A stretch of DNA of 64,000 nt, from positions 56,347-120,346 of IMG/VR virus record IMGVR_UViG_3300044639_001309. One strand, 5' to 3'. The translations under genes and the position numbers were made by a program. The notes below the pieces were generated by a model. That model searched no databases, was not told the DNA's origin, and saw only the letters and a list, made by a program, of their open reading frames with translations. Shown here one piece after another: positions 58,672 to 64,000 of the stretch (position 1 is the first letter of the stretch; each line of letters begins with the position of its first letter). The stretch is from a virus.

Positions 58672-61134
58672 TTATGATTTCATCATGCCAGACAGTTGAC
58701 GCAATCGGCTTAGAACATCTTGCTCCATATCATCAAACTTCTGTAGTTTACCAGAGTGTCCGTATTGGCCTTGTAGTGATGTTGATTCTTCAAATGTTTT
58801 CTTAAATCCTTGTACAAAGTCACTTGGGTTTGGAGTGCCCGAGCCAACCATTTTGCCAAGAGCACCCATATTGGTGTCATCGGCACCTTCGCTCATTACC
58901 TGATCAATAAGTTTCTTGCCACCGTACAGTACAGCCAATAGCAAACCTAATGGTATTGCATACTTGGCGGCGGCCATTGCTAGCTCACCAATAGTTTTAC
59001 TGTCAACTGCATTGCCAACAATACTGGTTAATGCGCTGGCAGCATCTTTTGCATCTGTATAAACTTTGTTCATTCCTTGTGGAATGGATTTAGCAATTTC
59101 ATCTGCTATGGAATATATGCCGGCGCCAACACCAACCTTGCCGGCATTTTGAGCTGTTGCTTGTGCGGCTGATTTACCAACTTCCACAGCACCTTTACCA
59201 ACTCCTGTGGCTGCTTTTCCAGCAACATCAGCACCAGCTTTGCCTGTTTTGGATGCCATACGACCCAGTGCCGGGCCAACACGAGACAGTATTGGTAGCA
59301 ACATTCTTGCACCTGCGGCCAATGCAGGAACAATAGGAGCAATCTCATCAAGCTGTGCTTCTGACAGTTTGTTTTCTTTGCTTAGTTCTCTACCGGCCAT
59401 TTGTCCAGCTGTTCCGCCAGCGGCACCGCCAATTACACCACCAATTGCGGCGCCAACTGGTCCACCTGCTAATGCACCCAGTGCTGATCCAGCAACTGTT
59501 CCGCTGACACCGCCGGCTGTTCCGCCTGCAAGTTCGCCTTTCCAACCTTCGTTTAATCCTGACAACTGACGCATACGTTCAACGCTTTCACTGCTCATGT
59601 TGCTGGACTTGGTCATCATTACGCCATCGGTGTCAATGTCTTCGCCAAGATCTGATTCATGCAAACTGTCGTAGGCCAACTCATGTACAAGATCGCCATG
59701 CTCGTCGTTTAGTTGGTCCATTTCTTGATCACTTAGATCTGTTCCGTCAGTAAATGAAGCACGGCCAATATATGCATCACTAAAATCTGGATAGTCTCTA
59801 GAATCAACGTTTTCAATTTCTAAGCTACGCATGTCAACTTCTTTACCGTTGAGCATGATACCTTGTCTGGTTCCTTCCGCCACACCTTGTTCACCAGAGT
59901 CTGGACCCACTGTAGCGGTAATATCAATACCAAGCTCACCTAGACGATTGATAACTTCGGGATCTTCCCAGCAGTCAGCATTGGGGTCTCGGTCAGCTAG
60001 GTCATTCAAACGATCAAACAAGATGTCATCACCAACTAGGTCATACAATTGTTCTGTTGCATTGGTTGCATCAGCACCCACAATCAACGGCTTACTCATT
60101 AATTCTTTAAGTTTTGCGTCTGATTCAGGCGTGTCAGGTAATGCCCAGGTGCCCTCCATGACGTTGTCGGCCCATGATTCAAATTGATCTACTTCTTTCA
60201 TTTTATCTTCCTTATTGGCTAATTTTGCCAGAATTGGTAACGCTTCTTCTATGCGCTGGTCTATTGATTGTTCAACAAACAGGTCACGTATGGATTCTAC
60301 TGCATGATCTTTTTCGCTAATTTCAGCAGGGTCAAATGTGTCACGTGTTTCTAAATATCCACGACGGCTGATCATGTGTTTGGCTTTGTTCTTGAGTTCA
60401 GTATAATGTCTTACTGCCGACTCAACCATACCAATGGCATCATTGTTTAGGTTTTTGTGTCGTGCGGCACGAATAAATCTACCTAAAGTGTTTAGTTCTA
60501 CTACCATGCCGTTGATGTGCTGTCCAAGTGCATCGTAAGGATGGCCGCCTTCGGAACAATGTCTGGCCATGACCTTGCCGCACATGAGATTCTTATGTGG
60601 CAACTTGTATCGACTGCCATCTGCTGTTTCCACAAACAAACTTTCAATGGCCCGGAATCGTGCTTCGCCTTCTGCAATGTCACGGCTGTGCTTGATCATT
60701 AGTCGTGCTTCCATAGGCTGGTCACTGTAGCTTATGTTCTTTTTACCGTAGTAGCCTTCAAACAAGCCTTCTTTGATGGCTGCCATACCTTGCATGGTGT
60801 ACTTTAATCTGCTTAGATTGTTCAACTCAAAACTTAATAAATTTCTAGTTGCAAAATTTTTAAGCTGTTCTAGGAACTTGTACCAATCAGATTTATCATC
60901 ACCTTCCATGGTGCGGCCAACATTGTCCCCAAAAAACACCTGTAGTGTATTGTTAGGGCCTAGTAAAACAACCACAGTTCCGTAGTTTTTATTTTCTGTT
61001 TTCCAATCAAAGCTAAAGATCTCTGTTTGATTAGGGTCAGAAACAGGCTTGCCTGAATTATCCAGTAATTCAGGATCAAGGTTGCGTGTGACTAGTAAGT
61101 CGTTAAGTTCTGTAGCTGGCGTATTCTGATTCAT
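58672..61134 (-). CDS. Large probable virion/internal protein with glycine-zipper region
   Basis: The 820-residue protein has a folded N-terminal half (SRLKYTMQGMAAIKEGLFEG), an acidic middle, then a glycine-zipper (GTAGGVSGTVAGSALGALAG, GPVGAAIGGVIGGAAGG), an Ala/Gly-rich stretch and one membrane helix (YAIPLGLLLAVLYGG). MRQLSGLNEG and, at the C-terminus, LRQLSGMMKS repeat the same motif. Membrane-active glycine zippers suit an ejected or internal virion protein; function not known. It sits next to the terminase gene. Confidence 0.6.
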   Translation of the reverse strand: MNQNTPATELNDLLVTRNLDPELLDNSGKPVSDPNQTEIFSFDWKTENKNYGTVVVLLGPNNTLQVFFGDNVGRTMEGDDKSDWYKFLEQLKNFATRNLLSFELNNLSRLKYTMQGMAAIKEGLFEGYYGKKNISYSDQPMEARLMIKHSRDIAEGEARFRAIESLFVETADGSRYKLPHKNLMCGKVMARHCSEGGHPYDALGQHINGMVVELNTLGRFIRAARHKNLNNDAIGMVESAVRHYTELKNKAKHMISRRGYLETRDTFDPAEISEKDHAVESIRDLFVEQSIDQRIEEALPILAKLANKEDKMKEVDQFESWADNVMEGTWALPDTPESDAKLKELMSKPLIVGADATNATEQLYDLVGDDILFDRLNDLADRDPNADCWEDPEVINRLGELGIDITATVGPDSGEQGVAEGTRQGIMLNGKEVDMRSLEIENVDSRDYPDFSDAYIGRASFTDGTDLSDQEMDQLNDEHGDLVHELAYDSLHESDLGEDIDTDGVMMTKSSNMSSESVERMRQLSGLNEGWKGELAGGTAGGVSGTVAGSALGALAGGPVGAAIGGVIGGAAGGTAGQMAGRELSKENKLSEAQLDEIAPIVPALAAGARMLLPILSRVGPALGRMASKTGKAGADVAGKAATGVGKGAVEVGKSAAQATAQNAGKVGVGAGIYSIADEIAKSIPQGMNKVYTDAKDAASALTSIVGNAVDSKTIGELAMAAAKYAIPLGLLLAVLYGGKKLIDQVMSEGADDTNMGALGKMVGSGTPNPSDFVQGFKKTFEESTSLQGQYGHSGKLQKFDDMEQDVLSRLRQLSGMMKS

Positions 61135-61146
61135 ATCTTATATTTA

Positions 61147-62715
61147 TTACATCATTGTCATAACAAACGGCAGCGGTTCGATTACCACGTCCTGGTGATC
61201 GCGCATTTGATCATCAAGATTCTGGTGATAACTCTGCAATAACTGCATCATTCTAACCACCAGCAAGGTTGACATCACTAGATCGTCTGTTTCTCCCAGT
61301 TTTGCCGCATAGCTTGCGCCCGACGCAACAAAGTTTTTAAGTTCGCTGATCAGGCTTTTACTGTTGATTTTCATGCGCTTTGATTCAACCAGATGTTTTA
61401 ACTTGGCGCAAGCAGATAGCTTTGACTTGTTGGTTGTGTTAAATCCTTTACGGAATCTACGACTAACACTAACTCCAGGTTCACTAAGGAAATAGCCTTG
61501 TATGTTTTCTTCTCCGTATTCAGCAATAGAAATTAGTGCGGCTTCTCCAATGGTGTTATTTTCTACTGAAAAATATATACTTTTTGGATCTCGCACAGTT
61601 TCGTTAATGTGTCGAATAATATCAGCTAGTATTCTAACCTGTCCAGGAATGTCAGTTTTATTATGTCTCCACTCTCCAACCTGTAGTGTAGAGTTTGCAT
61701 CAAATATCTGAATTGCCGCTGGATCACCGCCGGTGCCCAGACTAGGATCAAGTGCAACAACATAGATTTTTTCAGGATCTATTCGTTGATACCATCTGAC
61801 TTCACCAGTTTTATAAACTGGGTCTACACCTTGTAAGTCAATTAATGTGGTTGGGGCAATCAGCGTTTCATCATTGATGATGAATTCACAATCCATTTCA
61901 CGTCGGAAACGATCTGACCCTAAGGCCGCACGTTGTTGTGTTGCCCAAGATTCGTCACGGTCAGGATGCTCATTCCAGAAGCTACGATAGGCTTTGAAGC
62001 CATTGACACCAATTTCAGTAGGATTACCAAATTCGTCTTCACAACGATTGGCGCCTTTCCATAACAGAGCAAACTGGTCTTCGTCACTGTTGGGAGTACT
62101 TGTGATAATTGCTTTACCACCAGTGGCCAGTGTGGGACTGATAGAAGTCCAAAACTCTGTGGCAATTGTGGGTCGAACAAATGCAAATTCGTCTGCGTAT
62201 AGTAATGATATACTCATACCACGACCGGTATTTTCTGTGGTTGTTGCCGACACTATACGTGAGCCGTTGTCAAATTCCAAACTACCTTTGTTGTAGCTGG
62301 TGACACCAGCACGAATATGATCAGGTACTGATTCATAGGCGTACCTCACACGTTGCATGATCTCTTGTGCGCCTGTGTATTTGTGTGCCGCAACTAATAT
62401 GGTTGAATCAGGTACAAACATTGCGTACCAGAGTAGATAGCCTGCGGCTGATGTTGACTTACCAGTTTGTCGAGGCATTAAACTAATGCTGTATCGATAA
62501 TTATGATAAGTGTGAATTAGCCTGCGTTGATATTCAAATGGATGATACAACATTCGACCTTGGGTAGGGTGTTGTATGTAGAAAAAGTGGTCCATAAAAT
62601 AAAGTGGACCACTAGCAGGATCGGCACAGGCAATGAATTCATCAAGCTGTTGCTCGGTATAGTTAACACGTAGATGGGGTGGCTTGATTAAAACGCCTTC
62701 TAAAGACTTACTCAT
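61147..62715 (-). CDS. 17: Terminase large subunit, T4 gp17 family
   Basis: The 522-residue protein has the packaging ATPase with Walker A MPRQTGKS (80-87), Walker B SLLYADEFAFV, coupling motif AIITSTPNSD, and the RNase H-like nuclease with VVALDPSLGTGGDPAA and YFSVENNTIGEAAL. It cuts and pumps DNA into the prohead. T4 gp17 is 610; the N- and C-terminal extensions are shorter here. No small subunit was identified. Confidence 0.97.
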   Translation of the reverse strand: MSKSLEGVLIKPPHLRVNYTEQQLDEFIACADPASGPLYFMDHFFYIQHPTQGRMLYHPFEYQRRLIHTYHNYRYSISLMPRQTGKSTSAAGYLLWYAMFVPDSTILVAAHKYTGAQEIMQRVRYAYESVPDHIRAGVTSYNKGSLEFDNGSRIVSATTTENTGRGMSISLLYADEFAFVRPTIATEFWTSISPTLATGGKAIITSTPNSDEDQFALLWKGANRCEDEFGNPTEIGVNGFKAYRSFWNEHPDRDESWATQQRAALGSDRFRREMDCEFIINDETLIAPTTLIDLQGVDPVYKTGEVRWYQRIDPEKIYVVALDPSLGTGGDPAAIQIFDANSTLQVGEWRHNKTDIPGQVRILADIIRHINETVRDPKSIYFSVENNTIGEAALISIAEYGEENIQGYFLSEPGVSVSRRFRKGFNTTNKSKLSACAKLKHLVESKRMKINSKSLISELKNFVASGASYAAKLGETDDLVMSTLLVVRMMQLLQSYHQNLDDQMRDHQDVVIEPLPFVMTMM

Positions 62716-62753
62716 ATCAATATATATGGTAAAAAGGCAGTTGAGCCAGAGTT

Positions 62754-63191
62754 TTAATTACACCAACTAGTTTTGGCTTCGCCGTAGTATTCACGTGCAA
62801 AACCATTGGCAATCAATTGCTGACGTAGACTGACACCGTTTAGTATGACATCGCCCAGCACACGGCCGCCATACTTGTCCCAGTCCATAAGCACAATCTG
62901 TCGCTTTTGGCTGTTGGCAATCATTTGTTTAGTAAACGCCGAAGCTGCCTCACCACGTTGAGCTTCACTAGGACACATGGCTCTATGTCCTTTTTCAGGA
63001 GTATCAACTCCAAACACACGAATACTGAGTTCCTGTTTGAGTGGTGCAGGTAACCAGGTGGCCTGAATACCCACTGTGTCGCCGTCTATGACTCTGGTGA
63101 TCACAGCATCATAAACAACACCAGGTTTTTGTTTGGGTTGTGCAAAGGCCAAGCATGGCACAATGAGTAAGAGAGTTAAGAGTTTTTTCAT
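62754..63191 (-). CDS. Secreted thermonuclease (staphylococcal nuclease-like)
   Basis: The 145-residue protein has a signal peptide (MKKLLTLLLIVPCLAFA, cut before Q) and the SNase core: VIDGDTV (D37, D39), IRVFGVDTPE with R58, D63, T64 and E66, and DKYGGRVLGDV with R110. These match catalytic Arg35, Asp40, Glu43 and Arg87. It would cut DNA or RNA in the periplasm. T4-like cyanophages often carry one near terminase. Confidence 0.93.
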   Translation of the reverse strand: MKKLLTLLLIVPCLAFAQPKQKPGVVYDAVITRVIDGDTVGIQATWLPAPLKQELSIRVFGVDTPEKGHRAMCPSEAQRGEAASAFTKQMIANSQKRQIVLMDWDKYGGRVLGDVILNGVSLRQQLIANGFAREYYGEAKTSWCN

Positions 63192-63195
63192 AATT

Positions 63196-64000
63196 TTAGT
63201 TAGTTAGTTCTTCCCAGCCCATTTTCCAAAGCAGGTCAGCGTTGGCGGCTGTGTAGGCCACTGCTAGAGTCAAGGTGCTGGGTGTTCCAGCCGCTGTTCT
63301 CCATAATTGAATTCGTTTTTTAACATCATCGCCAATTTCTACTTCGTCTCGGCTGCTGGTCAGACCAGAATAGACCACGGTGCCATCTGTGATCACATTG
63401 CTGTGTATGGCTGTTTGTACCACTGATCCAGCAACATTACTCCAGCTGGTTGTAAAGGTGGCATTTTCAATCAGTTGGAACTGGCCGTATCTAACATCAA
63501 TTAACAGAAGATCCAATTGCGCTGGCACAACTACTGCGTCAGGATAAGCCGGATTCAATCGGATACTGCACAAGGCTGTGACGGTGTTGGCCGAACTGAC
63601 TCGAGTTGGAACTGTGTTGTTGGTTACATAACCTATTTTGGTAGAGGGTGTATAACCGCCTTCGCTTATCACCGTGCTACAAATTTGTTTCATGGTACTG
63701 GCGCCTGAGGTAGCACCAGTGTTGGTTATTTCATAGCGTGGATTTAGTGTGGCAGTGGTCATGTACACCGTGGTGTTGCCCGGCTGATTGGCATGTTGGA
63801 ATGTGTGACACACAATGAATTCACCGTTAATAACAAATCCTGCTCTTACATTACCTACACCTAACCATTCAACATCATTCCAAAAGATTTGTGTTAATGT
63901 TGGATCTAATGTTATACCACTTGATCCAGCACCATTTAAGGTATCTCCATTCCAACTTGCTTGAGCAATTCGTTCTTCAACCACTACACCAGTTGTGCTA
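63196..64000 (-). CDS. Probable virion (tail/fibre) protein, C-terminal part; gene runs past window end
   Basis: The frame stays open to the last base, so the N-terminus lies outside the window; the GTG at 63984 is internal. The 268 visible residues are Thr/Ser/Asn-rich and beta-rich (VVVEERIAQASWNGDTLNGA; QIFWNDVEWLGVGNVRAGFV), like large virion proteins of marine T4-like phages. It lies 4 bases from the nuclease gene. Confidence 0.65.
   Translation of the reverse strand, partial: STTGVVVEERIAQASWNGDTLNGAGSSGITLDPTLTQIFWNDVEWLGVGNVRAGFVINGEFIVCHTFQHANQPGNTTVYMTTATLNPRYEITNTGATSGASTMKQICSTVISEGGYTPSTKIGYVTNNTVPTRVSSANTVTALCSIRLNPAYPDAVVVPAQLDLLLIDVRYGQFQLIENATFTTSWSNVAGSVVQTAIHSNVITDGTVVYSGLTSSRDEVEIGDDVKKRIQLWRTAAGTPSTLTLAVAYTAANADLLWKMGWEELTN

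Noticed and set aside
61141-61147. ATAAATA motif in front of the 820-residue protein gene
   Set aside because: It lies only 6 bases from the ATG, which would leave no leader, and overlaps the terminase stop; taken as chance.
1-64000. CRISPR arrays, insertion sequences and tRNA genes
   Set aside because: No regular spaced repeats, transposase genes or cloverleaf-like sequences were seen in the short gaps; a tRNA-finding program would be needed to exclude a hidden tRNA.

Overview
The window is 64 kb of what looks like the genome of an uncultivated T4-like myovirus from an aquatic setting. Three things point that way: a T4 replication and recombination core (gp30-type DNA ligase, gp32, gp41, gp61, UvsW, UvsX, UvsY), a T4-type large terminase (gp17), and aerobic NrdA/NrdB with a glutaredoxin, all set among the small overlapping genes typical of cyanophage and pelagiphage relatives of T4. 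The host cannot be fixed from the sequence. The phage IscU and IscA resemble proteobacterial ISC proteins and there are no photosynthesis genes, so I infer a proteobacterial host. Almost all genes lie on the minus strand, in tightly overlapping (ATGA, TAATG) operons. The few plus-strand genes are mostly accessory. No tRNA, rRNA, CRISPR array or insertion sequence was seen, and no gap between genes exceeds 300 bases.

Layout. 1-3.3 kb: the end of a metallophosphoesterase, then a host-interaction cassette of ClpS, Hsp20, a hotdog thioesterase, ribosomal protein bS21 and ClpX. 3.3-9.5 kb: a zinc-ribbon membrane protein, DNA ligase and many small early genes, several behind near-identical strong sigma70-type promoters. 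9.6-18 kb: a large probable virion protein, a PAAR tail-tip protein, glutaredoxin, NrdB, NrdA and a beta-helix tail fibre. 18-20.7 kb: a compact operon of IscU, a 2-oxoglutarate/Fe(II) oxygenase, IscA, a sulfotransferase-like protein and a PD-(D/E)XK nuclease. 20.8-27.4 kb: probable head or virion genes, plus a remarkable protein joining a pol-beta-type nucleotidyltransferase to a ligase-like domain. 27.4-29.6 kb: two convergent radical SAM enzymes. 29.6-41 kb: gp41 helicase, gp61 primase, an SGNH hydrolase, structural genes, a 199-residue miniature DnaE-like protein, a zinc-finger protein, UvsW and an AAA ATPase.

41.8-57.5 kb is mainly a glycan-synthesis island: glycosyltransferases (including GT17), methyltransferases, a nucleotidyltransferase-cupin fusion, three related GT-B-like proteins, GDP-mannose 4,6-dehydratase and a sugar N-formyltransferase. 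UvsY and UvsX sit inside it. 57.5-64 kb holds gp32, an 820-residue glycine-zipper protein, terminase, a secreted thermonuclease and the end of a virion protein.

Two promoter classes are visible. The first has TTGACC, a 17-bp spacer and an extended -10 TGnTATAAT, and lies in front of early genes and the AAA ATPase. The second is an ATAAATA motif 16-42 bases upstream of probable virion genes, like the T4 late promoter. Together the gene set suggests a phage that remodels host proteolysis, translation, iron-sulfur assembly and surface sugars while running its own T4-type replication.
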